A DNA stretch of 64,000 nucleotides from Caprella mutica (GCA_947561585.1 CANNZV010000432.1:186001-250000); one strand, 5' to 3'. Counted from the stretch's first letter, positions 35,380 through 47,437 are shown. Made by a program: numbers and translations. The notes: generated by a model not told the origin, from the letters alone.

Positions 35380-35810
35380 ATATACATTCACTATACACTT
35401 TATTTGCATAGAATTAACGATTGATGATTGATTTTACTTACAATATGCATTTTTCGAATAATGAAAAATAAAATAGATTATCTAAAAGACTATTTTTCTA
35501 TTTATCAAACGTACCAACTATGATACATCTCGCAGTGAAGGGTTAACATAATAATTTGCTTAATCGATGCTGGCAAATTGAATTTTTATTATCAACAGTA
35601 TAAAAACAGAGTAGTTGTAAAATGAATGCATTTTTAATATCCCTATTTGTACTAACTACTTTTTTTTCAAACAGGTGGCTCTATAGTAATAGTAATACGG
35701 CAACACTTCAAACAATTTCCTGTAACAGAGCTATTTTCTACTGGTTATTTTTTAATAAATTGAAAGTGTTATATAAGAGGCAACAACTTTTAAATAATAT
35801 TGGATATCAT
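35380..35810 (+). repeat. Dispersed repeat joining the 8.5-kb and 19.9-kb families
   Basis: The left half (35380-35590) matches 8512-8860 and the right half (35597-35800) matches 19845-20045, so all three are parts of one larger element. The left half also contains TATACACTTTATTTGCAT and CAGTGAAGGGTTAAC, which resemble parts of the 45-bp satellite monomer. Confidence 0.6.
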
Positions 35811-36300
35811 ACACTTTTATCTATATCAAAGATGTATGATAAATGAAGTTAAGGGCTCATCTCAAATTACAAAAAATCTTTTATTTGTAAACCTATTGTT
35901 CTAAAAATTTCAGAGTATACGTAACTTTGGATAATAAACACATATACTTTTGTTCTAGCAGCTGTTTTGATTTTGGCTATACTATTGCATAAATTTAAGA
36001 TGGAAATCAAAATTAACCGTGCAATTTAGCTGCATAAAATATATTAGGATTTGAATTGTTATCTCTATGTGTTAAAACAATTATGAAAAATAGAATATGA
36101 ACCAATTGCTAAATTCGTATTTACATATCAATGTAAATACCAAATAACATAGTGTATCGAAGTGACTTTGTATAGTTCATTCCTCTAATTTTATTGAACA
36201 ATCACGTCAGTCTACGCCACTGGCATGTTTGCCGTGAAAAATTTCGTGACCTAACCAATATTATAATTTGCTAATATTAAAATTACCTTCATGGTACCTA
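35811..36300. other. AT-rich spacer
   Basis: Nothing recognised. Confidence 0.4.
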
Positions 36301-36305
36301 TTTAT

Positions 36306-36372
36306 ATGATTGGGGGTGGAAAACTGACAGGTGGAAAACTATCAAGCGGAAAATTACCAGTCACTTACTTCA
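36306..36372. repeat. Solo foldback arm of the GGAAAACTGCC family
   Basis: GGTGGAAAACTGACAGGTGG, then GGAAAACTATCAAGC, GGAAAATTACCAGTCACTTA. It matches the left arm of the element at 27410, including the CAGTCACTTA inner border, but no inverted right arm follows within the next kilobase. Confidence 0.7.
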
Positions 36373-36493
36373 TTTTTTTACATTTTGCACCATAATTTGA
36401 TTATATAAATACATCTTATCAATATTTTAAATTATTTAAAAATGGTGTTTGCCCCTCGTTAAAAGGTTGAAGGACACTATTTGCCAACTTTTA

Positions 36494-36555
36494 AGTTAGG
36501 ATCCGAACCTACCTTTCAGTTAGGATCCGAACCTACCTTTCAGTTAGGATCTTAC
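36494..36555. repeat. 24-bp minisatellite, 2.5 copies
   Basis: AGTTAGGATCCGAACCTACC plus TTTC repeats at 36494, 36518 and 36542. Confidence 0.8.
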
Positions 36556-37277
36556 CTACTCGATCAGTCATGAACTGCCAACCTATACTGCGCAGTACCT
36601 ACCAGAAGTAACAGTTGGAATAGTGAAAAACTAAATCAAATTACCTGGTTCATAATAGTTCATAATGTTAGATTTAGTATTGTAACTTGGTAAATTAAGA
36701 AACAAATTAAATAAATATTTATCATAAAATAACTCTCAAACTGCCTAACAATTGCAGTAAACTAATTCCCGCTTTACATTCACCAATTCTCCAGTTAACT
36801 CCATCTAATTCTGTCTGTTTTCACTGCATTTCTTCTCTAACAACGGATAAACACACAGCATTATGTTTTTATTTAACAAAATTAACCATAATCTCAATGC
36901 TAATTGGAAAATGAATAGTTCATCTCAGTTCAAACATTCATTAAATAATTCCTAAGTGCAAATCAACCGTGTGTGTTCAAAGTCGTTATGAGCCTTTTCT
37001 GTGTATTTATTGTAGCTATCGGTAATTTTCTTGAATAGGTATTGCCTATGATTTATTACACTTTTACATTTCAAACCGAATGTATGTGTCAACTACAGTG
37101 GGTATGCAACAGTGAGTATAAAAAGAGATAACAGGGCATTTTTCCTTAACTTAACATAAAACAATATTATAATATAATTGAATTTCACTTCACAATAACA
37201 TTATCTTATTTATATAATCTGAACAGGAAATTTTGTAGAACTTACTGGAACTTATCAAATATCGCTCTAACGCAAAT
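36556..37277. other. Intergenic region downstream of UGT B
   Basis: AT-rich. On the minus strand, TATAAATAAGATAA about 70 bp past the UGT B stop could serve as a weak polyadenylation signal. Nothing else seen. Confidence 0.35.
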
Positions 37278-40200
37278 TTAATTTTTCTTAACCTTTCTAT
37301 TTTGTTTAGAACTCCTGAAGAAAAGTGTAACTAGTTTCTTGAGAGTTTTGTAGATGACGAATATTAAAATATGAAGAGCTACAAGGATGTCCAAATGAAG
37401 AAGTTGTACCCAGGTCAAGTCTCTCTCTGGTGACCTGAGATGGGGAGCTCCGTCGTGTCTTATCACATATTCTGTCCAGAACACTGCTTTCTCAACTGGA
37501 TCTTCCATCTGATCTTGGAAAGCTTCAGAAACTTTTGTCATCTTTTCTCGGTACCTACAAATTTAAGAACTGTTATGATCATTATGAAACTTCTAAATTT
37601 ATAAACTAACCTAATTCTTCTCGAGTTCTAAACTTACACAGAGTTCCTAATCACTTCTTTGATTGCAGCATCAAAAGATTCCACCGTTAAATCATTCCAA
37701 TCAAAATACAGTCCAAGTTGAGAGTTTTCGATTCTTGCAGCATTTTTTCGCTGATCAGCTCCTATTGGTAAACCGATCACTGGAGTTTTGTGGTACATTG
37801 CTTCGTGAGTACCCAACAGACCACAATGAGATATGAACACTTTCACGTTCTTGTGAGCTGTAACATATAGAAAATATATGTTTTATAGGTTAATTGAATT
37901 TTTTTGTCTCATAATCTTAACTGGATACATATGTACATGCAATGCCTTTCATCAAAAGAAAAAGAATAGCCTGATTACTGACAATAATGAGATATTAGAT
38001 TTTTTTCAAATTCTAACCAAGGATATCATTCTGTGGCATCCAGTTCTTTATCATGATGTTGCTGGGCAGATCCCCGAGAGTTTCATCTTCATACTTCCAA
38101 AGCACTTTGTATGGTAGAGCTTTGAAAGTCTTGACGAGAACATCCTTTAACTCAGTAGGTATTGTGGTACTTCTGGCAACCGATCCTAGGCTCATGTACA
38201 CCACCGGAGTGTCTCCTTTCACAAAATCTTCCAATTCCTTGTTAAGACCAAAATATTTAGAGTACAAGTATGATTTTCCACAGTGAGTTCGAACAATTTG
38301 ACAATGAAATTCTCATCGAAACATCAACATTTTGAACAAAAGATTAAGCTGTACATATTATTTAATCTAGAATTTTTTGTCAAAAGTCTAACATTCCGGT
38401 CGTACAGTTTAATCATTTCATTCTAATATTTTATGTGTCTTTACTTTCGAAAGGGGTTTTCCTGGACCACAGTGCATGCATCCCACTTCCACTTGCGAGG
38501 GAAGAATGGGGACAGGTTTTTCGAAACTGAAGTGGGTGTTAATCAGAGACAAACTCTGATTGGCTTCTATTTCCAGCAGAGGAGGCAGATCAGGAAATCT
38601 TTTGGAAATCTAGAACAAAAATCATACTTTTCACTGAAAGTAGATATTTTATGTATTGAATGTCCTTTACTTTGAGAGTTCGTCTCCTTAGGATTATTGT
38701 TTCAATTTATTTGTATATTCTTGCAGTGGTGAATTACTTTAGTATTCTTCACCATTATATAACAGATTTTTATGAGTTTCAAACTGTCCTGTATAACCAT
38801 TGCAGTATATTGAAATATATGTTTAACATTAATAAAAACTCATTTTCGTCATTCAGAATTAACGATCAATATTCTAAAGTAATTTTAAATCTTCTAGAGT
38901 CTAGACAACCAAGTTTATGATTCAGACGAAAACTCAAAACAAACAAACTCTTCTAACACACCTCATCTTGAGCAGGAGATGTGACCGATTTATTCCAAGT
39001 GTACGGAATAACTATGTGGAAGAATATGTTCTTAATTCTATCGAGTAGAGAGTAGGGATGGGGATAGTCAAAAATTTTGTTAGACGCATAGGCAGGGTTC
39101 AGGAAATTTCCTATCGTGGCACTGAGCTTCACGTCTAGTCCTCCTGTTGCTATCGTGATGAATTTCTTCTCGAAGACGAAAGGATACATCGCCTGCAAAT
39201 AGGATATCATATTAGGTTTAAATCAAGAATTTTTTAGTGATTTCCGATATATATATGCCACCACCTAGTCAACACCTCAACGCTAACATATGCTTCTCAC
39301 CTCGTTTAAGATACTATTCATCACCACAAGATCGAATTCATGTCGTCTCTCAAAGAGCTTCTTTACGGCAGGTACATCGTAAATCTCGGAGGCTACGATC
39401 CTGGTGAGGTTGCTCATCTGCGCGAACATCGTTTTGGGATCGCTGTTCAATTCAAACATGTTAATATTTTCTTCTCTAAAATACGGCAGACCATTCTCGT
39501 AGTGTTCTATTTTGTCCGACTTCAATGGGTGATTACTCAGCATTGTCACCTGTTGGTAGAAGAAATAAAACGAATAGTTTTCTGGCACACTGTGCATGTG
39601 TGCTACATATGTTCCCTTGTCTCTGACGGGTTATTGAAAAGAAAGGAGGATATATTGAAATAGCTCTTATTGTTATTGAATGCAACGCATTTCTCTACCA
39701 TTTGATTTCCGATTATTATACTAGCCTTCATAAAACTGAAGCCCCTTTAACTTTTATATGTTCACACTTGGCTGGACCACCCTGGACCATCTATCACTAT
39801 ATAGCGCAAAGAACGGTTAAAATAATTATCTAATGATCTTGTATCAAATCTATTTGAGTTTTCAATAGGAGAAACCTCATTACCTGGTGAGATTAATAAA
39901 GGCGTTCATCAACAATTGATTAAGAATCAATAATGTTGTTGAAGTTTTTCTCTTGTTCTTGGGAAATATATGTATATAATTGTTCTCCGCTACTTCTTTG
40001 ATAACCCGGCTTAGAATACCTTGGTTTACGGATATTTTTTTACCCACGTTTATCTGAAAACCCGGTTCTCCAACATATCAAAGAATGAATGCACTTGAAT
40101 TTTTTTCTTTCCGGTTAGAGAATAACCACTCGATCAGTCTTTATCGCCAAGGAGAATATTAGCCATAGTATCAACATGGTCTTCAAAAAAGCGAAATACA

Positions 40201-41628
40201 CGTTTTTATTCATGAGCGGTCGTTCTTGAAGCTATTTATCGATGGCGCCTTTAATGAAACCCAAGCAGATCCATGGGCCAAGATCATGACAAAAAAGTCA
40301 TGACATCAAACTAGACTGAAAATAAAACCAAATGTGGTCTCGTAGGGCGATCTCCAGGAGACTTCAAAATATTAAAGTGCGCAACTTCACTTTTCGCCAG
40401 ACTTAGCATACCAAACCGTAGTGTGGAAGTGTGTACTATGAATAAGAGTGTGGAGGAGGGCACTTCTAGTTAAAATCTCGCGTCGCACGATGGTCTGCAG
40501 TGCGTAGTGCTACTTCAAAGTGCTAAAGCCCTATTTAGCATATGGACCACTGTCTCCAGTAGACTACGATATTCTTAAGTGGTTCTCCAGGTGATACCTG
40601 GAACAAATTAATAGGGATCAGTCTTTCATCGATGCTTTGATAACTTCAGATGAAGCACATTTTCATTTGCACGGCTTCGTCCACCGACTGAATTTTCGAT
40701 ATTGGTGCAGTACGAACACAGAAGAAATTGTACAAATCCCACTCCATTCCACACGAGTAACAGTTTGGTCTGCACTCTCGTCATCAGAAATAATAGGAAC
40801 TTAGTTTTGAAGACGTCGAAGACACAGCAGTGATAGTCATTTCGGAGTGCTATAGAAAAATATTTGATGATATTTTCCTCTCAGAAATTAAGAGAAATAA
40901 TCTTCAAAATCACTGGATGCAGCAAAAGGGTACGACCACGCACACTGCAAGGCAATCAATGGCTGTTTCTTCTATTCGATAATTTACTTACCGATTGATT
41001 TCAAGATTTGGTGACGTAGAGTGGACAGCATGTTTTTTCAGATCTTACACCTCTGACTTTTTCCTTGTAGAGTTTAAAGAACAGAGTATACTAGTACAGC
41101 GTTACTTCACCGCAAGATCAGAAGAACAAAACAACGGCAGAAATCAAGATTAATGTGTCCACTCTCCGCGTCGTAATCCAGGCCATGCATGAGAAAATGC
41201 AAGAATGTTTGGAGGCAGAAGGAGTCCATTTTTAGAGCTCTATTTTCAAATTAAAGTGTAGTTATAAAACCTCAATTTCTCAGCTTCATAATGATATGTT
41301 TGTTTTTATGGTAACAATAAAATTGTTGAAGTTACAGACGTTTACTTTTCTCTCGTATTCAATTGCCACTATCCACATACTCTTTAGGGCCTACGTTGAT
41401 AACTGTATCCTAATTAGTTTACATACCCGACATTGCTTACAGTGATCCTACACTCACTTTGTGTCCTCTGTCTACCAGAGCATTGGCTAAGGGCAAGAAC
41501 ACGTTCCTGTGACTCTTGGTAGATAAAGGAAGCAGCATGAGGATCTTATAGGGACGATCAGGAGGAGCTAGAGCGCCATCTGTTGACAGTGCTGCTAACG
41601 CCACTACAACCAACAGTGCGAGTTTCAT
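37278..41628 (-). CDS. Ugt: UDP-glycosyltransferase, copy B
   Basis: Seven coding exons on the minus strand: 41458-41628, 39301-39549, 38962-39192, 38445-38609, 38018-38237, 37638-37857 and 37278-37554. Each has exactly the length and phase of its counterpart in copy A, giving 510 residues with no break. Signal peptide, catalytic His (STKSH), INTHFSFEKP, donor signature (NWMPQNDILAHKNVKVFIS, HCGLLGTHEA, GLPIGADQRKNAAR), C-terminal membrane segment and KVKKN tail are all present. Relative to copy A, exon 2 differs at about 24 of 83 residues and exon 3 at 10 of 77, but exons 4-7 differ at only about 13 of 293. The lumenal acceptor-binding half is therefore the divergent part. Copy B lies upstream in transcription order, same strand. 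Intron 1 holds a transposase relic. Acceptor unknown. Confidence 0.93.
40330..41240 (+). pseudogene. Mariner/IS630-type transposase relic in UGT B intron 1
   Basis: Plus-strand frames read RLSIPNRSVWKCVL (HTH region) near 40400, then TSDEAHFHLHGFVHRLNFRY near 40645, TRVTVWSALSSSEIIGT near 40755, IVISECYRKIFDDIFLSEIK near 40838 and MQQKGTTTHTARQSMAV near 40918. Several frameshifts. It is a lineage distinct from the other three relics in the window. It lies in the intron in antisense orientation to the UGT. No clear terminal repeats. Confidence 0.8.
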
Positions 41629-41653
41629 CTTTGGGACGGACTGGATTTTAAAC
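41629..41653 (-). other. 5' UTR part of the first coding exon, UGT B
   Basis: The acceptor TTTTTCAG before GTTTAAAATCCAGTCCGTCC on the minus strand repeats the arrangement of copy A. Confidence 0.6.
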
Positions 41654-42134
41654 CTGAAAAAGTGGATGATATCAGTTGTGATTCAAAACCATTTCAATGT
41701 ATTTATGTTGTTTTGAAATTTATAATGATATAATGCAACGTGCTTTTAATTTCTTTTTCAACATGAGTTAAATTATTTACATGTTTACTACGCATTGGAA
41801 CACAATTTGTACCACTATGTGCAATACTGATAAACGTGGTGGTACAATTAAACAATTGTCACAATCAAATTGTGGACTACAATTATACTACTGGTTTTAT
41901 CAGAGAGAAGAGATCAATAGGCACACACAGAGATACTCAGCTCCTCTCGTTATCATTCTACACCTGATAAACGAGCAATAACGTAAACTTGTAATTTTGG
42001 AAAGGTCAGTTACACTAGACAGCGTTTGGAGCATACGTAGTCAACGTGTTAAAGAAGATTGGTTTATTAATTTAGTAAGTATTATGAATGATGTCTGATT
42101 CAGAATCAAAAGGAAATTAAATACTATATAGGGT

Positions 42135-42300
42135 CTCCAAAAAACAGTCAGAAAGGAAAGTGGCTACGTGAAGAAAGTCACTTTCCACAATACGATAACA
42201 ATTGGTACAAGAAAGCTACTTCGTTAATATGGTACCTTACAAGGAATGGTACGAAAACGTGGAGCTTGCAATTGCGATTGTAAGAATTAAACGAAATGTT
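42135..42300 (-). repeat. UGT leader-intron segment, copy B
   Basis: Counterpart of 30845-31020 and of the plus-strand copies at 1540-1800 and 9455-9645. It contains, on the minus strand, ACGAAGTAGCTTTCTTGTAC and AGCCACTTTCCTTTCTGACT. Confidence 0.5.
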
Positions 42301-42324
42301 GATTGTAATAGCCTATGAACCTAC

Positions 42325-42420
42325 CTAACACAAAAATCATAGACCTCGTAATTAAAAACATTACTATAGCGCTATCTTCTTCTCAAAATAGCGTTAAAAT
42401 ATATAACTATGACAGAAATG
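42325..42420 (-). promoter_or_regulatory. Predicted noncoding leader exon and promoter, UGT B
   Basis: Minus strand: ATTACGAGGTCTATGATTTT, then GTGTTAG before GTAGGT (donor at 42324). The TATA-like ATATATTTTAACGC is about 75 bp upstream. The layout parallels copy A at 31024-31120. The intron between this and the coding exon is about 670 bp here and 1.04 kb in A; the difference is the palindromic insertion at 30087-30766. Confidence 0.4.
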
Positions 42421-42495
42421 AAAAGAGGCAATCCATAATATAAATTACAAGTTTAGGATTCAAGATAAACCACCCCTTCTCTTCCAATCCCCACA

Positions 42496-42753
42496 GGTTG
42501 GCCGGAAATTTCGGTCTCGGAATATTCGGTCTTGAAATTTCGGTCTCAGAATTATAAATGATCTCTCAACATTAATGACCGTTTTGTAGTTTGCTATATC
42601 CGCTAGTTTGTTGTACTGCACATTTCAAGATTGTTTAATGACCTGGCAGCGGTGTTCATCTAATTCATAAGTTTTATTTATATTTGAGACCGAATATTCC
42701 GAGACCGAATTTTCTGAAGCCAAATTTTCCAAGACCGCAATTCCCTATAACCA
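42496..42753 (+). mobile_element. Foldback MITE with TTCGGTCTC arms and shared core
   Basis: The left arm GGTTGGCCGGAAATTTCGG is followed by TCTCGGAATATTCGGTCTTG and another unit. The right arm is GAGACCGAATATTCCGAGACC and further inverted units. The core 42558-42660 holds CTCAACATTAATGACCG, TAGTTTGTTGTACTGCACA and ATTGTTTAATGACCTGGCAG. CCACAG occurs near both ends and may be part of a target duplication. It interrupts the otherwise conserved UGT 5' flank of copy B; copy A lacks it. Confidence 0.8.
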
Positions 42754-42824
42754 CCACAGACAGAGCCACTCGGGTCAAAGTAATTGACAATCATCTTTAT
42801 TTCATCAAATATTTACACTTTCAA

Positions 42825-43010
42825 ACAGCATATAAGGTTTTAATGTGTTCATGTAACTGGTTACCGATGGCAACTATTTAACAGAATCCTTAGGTACCTA
42901 ATGAGTATCAAGGTTGTCACTTTACAATGATATACAATCTTCTACCGGTGAAGATAACAGATGATAACAAATCAAACACTAGATTACCAAAACAAATAGC
43001 CATGTACTTG
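42825..43010. repeat. UGT 5' flank conserved between copies (B side)
   Basis: Partner of 31480-31700. Confidence 0.7.
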
Positions 43011-43767
43011 AAGGGCCAGTAAAATATTGGAGCTTTCTGTGGAGGAAAATATTGTTAGTAATTAGTTCGGAATTTTTTGTGAGAATTTATTCGTCTGAAA
43101 TATATCTAACAGTCAGAAAAAATATATATTATTATATACAAATAACTGCTCTTAAGAATAATTTCTATTTTCATGGCATGAACGCAGTTGTATTGAATTC
43201 TGAGGAAAATAAATGAAATTCACAAACAAAGCCCCCCTCATGCACCTTACAGTGACGAAGCTATGGCCTGGTTGCAGAAAAGCTACTTCTTGTGCAAGAA
43301 TGACATGAAGCCAAGTTCCCATTTCGTAAGACATTGCAAATTACAATCTTTTATTCCTTATAATAAATTCTGAAAAGAGATAGGTTAAATTAGAAAAAGG
43401 TCAATGACAAACTACAATTAATATTTATTTATTTTTATATATCTATATCAATATATAGAGAAAAATCTTTCTTTCAATGAAAATATATAAAATTAATTAT
43501 GCAAAGAATTTATTTTGTTATAGTAAATAACACATTTACATTAGAACATTAAATAACAAATAAAAGAAAATTGTCTGGTACAAATGACAATCCCGCATAC
43601 ATCAGATAATATTTCATTATTTCAACATTTTCACAAAGTATTTTTCAGAAACCTCTTTTCCATATTTAGTTCATCGCATTGGCGCTCAATAGATGGCACT
43701 CAATGTTGTGGATATTTCATGGTTTTCTCAATTTTATGATTCTTCGTTTTAGGAGTTTCACTGCAAA
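43011..43767. other. AT-rich spacer
   Basis: No gene or element recognised. Confidence 0.4.
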
Positions 43768-44876
43768 GGGCCGTACACACGCAGGGTGTTTAAGTCTTTC
43801 CACCAGAGTTTTTTGCTAAGCTCCTCCTACTTTTTCCACAATATTAAATTTTGCACAGAAAATCCGAGATATTTCAATAACAAACATTTTTTATTATTTT
43901 CCCCCAATCAAGCTGTGCAATTTTTAAATCTTCTCTGAATATACTCAATATGTCAATTCAATGAGTATTGTATGTATGTACTACACTAACTATACAGTTC
44001 TAGAATAACTGGAAAGGTGTGTATTTTGTAGACAATCTTTGCGCCATTCATTTCTTTACCTTTGAGTTTTACGAATTATTATTTTTTTATAAATGACTGC
44101 CACTAAAATTGATAATGGTGATGTTTTTTTTAACCTTTTTTTAGTATATGATAATTATACTTTTTTGTATAAAATATATAATACTGTCTTAATTGTTTGT
44201 TCAACGTTATACCTATTAATACCTTTATTCTCTTTATTTTAACGCAATACATATTAATACATTTAGCCTTTAGGTAATTACCTTATATAATAAATGAAAT
44301 TTGTTGAGTGGCTTAGGTTAGCCAATGAATCAACTAAGGGGAAAGTAACATAATTAATTAACTCTTTCAAGTCAGGTGGAACATATTTCACACCACACAG
44401 AGAATGATGTTTGTTGCAATGTGGCACAGAAAATGTACCACCTTAAAAACGCTTCCAAGTCTGGTAGTGAATATATCATACCACCATAAGTGTTATGTTT
44501 AATGCTCAGTGGTGCAGAAAGTATACTACCTTTAAATAATCAAGTCTGTGTGCTGCTCGGCAGCGCAACTTTTGCACCACCAACATAAATGATTAGGTAT
44601 AGTCAAAAACCTTTGGGAACATAGGGCATATACTTCCCTCAAAAGTCTGGGCCGAAAAGAGTTAACTAACTAGATCTAAATAAGTTGCCTAATTTATATT
44701 ACCTGCCTAACGTTAGTCTCTGCCTCAGTATTAACTATAGGTTACTTAGTACTTAGTTACTAACTACATTAATACATATACGTGTGGACGCGATTGATCA
44801 AAATATTGGTAGCAGAAAAGGAAAAAGTCTGGTGGAAAGACTTTAAATACCCTGCGTGTGTACACTGAACGACCCT
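43768..44876. mobile_element. MITE with GGGCCGTACACACGCAGGG ends, 1.1 kb
   Basis: The left end GGGCCGTACACACGCAGGG continues as AAGTCTTTCCACCAGA. The right end is the inverse of GGGTCGTTCAGTGTACACAC, continuing GCAGGGTATTT and AAGTCTTTCCACCAGAC. A 108-bp internally deleted relative sits in Myt1 intron 7 (52880-52987). AT-rich interior, no transposase. Confidence 0.8.
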
Positions 44877-44926
44877 TAAAGCCGCGCGCACACCAAAAGA
44901 GATAGCAAGATATATTGAACTGAGTA

Positions 44927-45098
44927 AGGGTACGTACACACTACAAATGGAGCAATGCGGAGCGGAGCACCATAAATATCATTGTTTGTTTGGAGCGGCG
45001 CTCCGCTCGCATTGTGAACAGCCAAGCGTCTCTGCATACGAATACCAAACAACATTAATGGCGCTCCGCTCGCGCCGCTCCGCTTGTAGTGTGTTTGA
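44927..45098. mobile_element. GC-rich hairpin MITE, about 170 bp
   Basis: GGGTACGTACACACTACAAA on the left pairs with the inverse of AAACACACTACAAGCGGAGC on the right. The inner arms are runs of GGAGCGGAGC and GCTCCGCTCGC. It lies directly beside the 43768 element. Confidence 0.7.
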
Positions 45099-45388
45099 AA
45101 CTTTGAGTCCTAACACGGCGACTCTATATAGTGCGCACAATGAAAGAGAGTCGTAAAAGAGAAAGAAAGATTACAAGATAGTCAACAATAGAACTTGCCT
45201 CTCAGGTGACTTTTCGCCAATCTTTCTTCAAGTTGAGTACATTAAATTAGTGTGATGTTGGATTTCACACAGGTAGGTGTTACATCAGGCACACTCGCTA
45301 TGGTTGTGGAACCCCAAATATGCATTTTTACAAGCTGAATGACGTGGTGCTGCGCCACGGAATTGAAAGAGAGAGATGATGAGAGTAA

Positions 45389-45600
45389 GGCCCCCTTCAC
45401 ACTTGCATTTCTCAACGCCGCCTTTAAGAAGTTTAGCTGCAATTGATTTTAAAGGAGCCCTTCACACTTACGTTAGAAAAATGCTGGTAAAAAAAGGCGC
45501 AAGTGTGAAGGGCTCCGTTAAAATCAATTCCAGCTAAACTTTTTGCCATGAGCATTTTTTTAAAGGCGGCGTTGAGAAATTCAAGTGTGAAGCGGGTCTT
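45389..45600. mobile_element. Palindromic MITE with GGCCCCCTTCACACTTG ends
   Basis: Near-perfect hairpin of about 210 bp: CTTCACACTTGCATTTCTCA against its inverse at the right end, then ACGCCGCCTTTAA and AGTTTAGCTG on both arms, and CCCTTCACACTT again at the inner fold. This length of stem is expected to form a stable RNA hairpin if transcribed. Confidence 0.85.
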
Positions 45601-46079
45601 AAAGACTGCTTCACACTTGTCAGGGATCTTCACCGGTCAATGATTTTTTTATCACTGCGAGGAGCCGGTACTGTGTCAATGTGTCCGTTGAAATTAAAGT
45701 AACGATATATTTTTTCATTGACACTGAATCACTGAGAGGAGACCGACCTGAGACGTCCCCAAATGGTGAGCCAGTGGCTAACATTTTAACCCATCTTGGG
45801 AGGACGCTTTGGGTGCAACTAATTTTGGCGTCACGTGACTGCTGTGCATAATATTAAATCTATGTAATTACAGGAGGTGCTGAATTTTTGCTCTCAACAT
45901 GTGGTAGTATAGTTACAAAAGATATTCTTTAAATATCTTCAACTGCATCTTGAAGATCATTAATTTTATCTTATCATAAAATGCTCAATTTGAATAATTT
46001 TTATCGCTCTCTTTTGTTATCATGATACCACATTGAAATGAATTAGAAATGATAAATAAATGTGTTTGAAAACTTTAAG

Positions 46080-46320
46080 GCCCCCTTCACCATAGAGTTA
46101 TGATAAACTACTCTAGAGAGATGAAGTGTTGCAGCGATTGCAGGACGCTAAGAAACACGGTGCAAAACCTTATTTTGATTCAGTTATATCATTTCTCCAT
46201 TAAATTTTGTTTCAGTTATATCATTTCTCCATCAAACTGACGCTAGATTAACAGTCATGTGACCCAAAAATAAGGATTATAGCGTCCCGCAAGACGCGAT
46301 ATTATTTTGGCCACTGACTC
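46080..46320. repeat. Dispersed repeat, inverted partner of 48995-49145
   Basis: CAGTTATATCATTTCTCCAT, AATAAGGATTATAGCGTCCC and CACTGACTCACCACTTG here match, inverted, AGAAATGATATAACTGAAAC, GGGACGCTAAAATCCTTATT and CAAGTGGTGACACAGTGGC at 49000-49140. A short direct repeat TTTCAGTTATATCATTTCTCC occurs within this copy. Confidence 0.65.
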
Positions 46321-46326
46321 ACCACT

Positions 46327-47437
46327 TGCCTTTCACACGAGTGGTTTTCTCATTCCGCTGCAAAATAAAAGCTGCATGAAGAAAACACCGAAGCTTTCAC
46401 ACACGGCGTTTATTTCTAAGTCAGATCCTGGCCTGTGCTTCTAACCATACAGACTTAATACAATAATTTTAATTATCTAGCGACTGTTGGCAAGTTATAA
46501 CATGGAAAGTGCGAGACGTTTCATTTATTCTTACTACATCTCGCTATTGCATTATTTCTAATGCTATTTTTTATGTATTTTTTGTGATATCTTCTAATGT
46601 AAAAATTGTATGTTTATGGAGGTATTGCTTCAAAATATTCCTATATAACCCCATACAATTCACTATTACATATTTTGGACATGTTCAGAACATGTACACA
46701 TTATTGTTTTGATTTTCACACCAAAAATGAAACATTCCACTGCAGAAAATGAGAAGAAATATGACCGTCTGTTGAATATTACTCAAAAAGTATGATTCAG
46801 TAATCTTGTAGAAATCATTAATCTTATAAAACTGTGCATATTATTATTATTAACTATTTCAAGTATTTTATTTCTTTATAAATATAAGCTAGATTCTTTT
46901 GACAGATAACAAATATTTAAATTGTTATATAAATGAGAGAGAGAAATATAATTTATAATAATCAAGTGAGTGATTAATATAAATTGTTAAATGACAATTT
47001 AAATTATTTATGTAACATTTAAATTATTTATATAACATTTAAATTATTATGTAACAATGATTAATTCTAAATTGTTACATAACAATATAAATTAATTATT
47101 CACTTGATTATATCTTTCTCTCTCTAGACTTCTCAAATACTCGTAAAATTAAAAAATCTACATTATTTTTCCGTGCTAATCTAGTTAGCGTCAAGGTGTT
47201 TCATGCCTATTGTGAAAGACTACATTGAACACAATGGTAAGCCAAAACATCGGCATGAAGTTTATACAGAGTTTTTAGAAATCACACGCTAGGCATCAGG
47301 TATAAAATGTATACCCTGCTTCAAAAATTCCACGTGTGAATAGAAGTATGTGTTTTGTATGTCCGCTGAAATTTGCTGTTTTCTTCATGCAGTTTTTTTT
47401 CAGCGGTATGAGAAAACTACTCATGTGAAAGGGGCCA
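46327..47437. mobile_element. Inverted-end element with GCCTTTCACAC ends, 1.1 kb
   Basis: The left end GCCTTTCACACGAGTGGTTT, then TCTCATTCCGCTG and TGCATGAAGAAAAC, pairs with the right end (inverse of CCCCTTTCACATGAGTAGTTT, TCTCATACCGCTG, TGCATGAAGAAAAC). AT-rich interior. No transposase. Confidence 0.75.
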
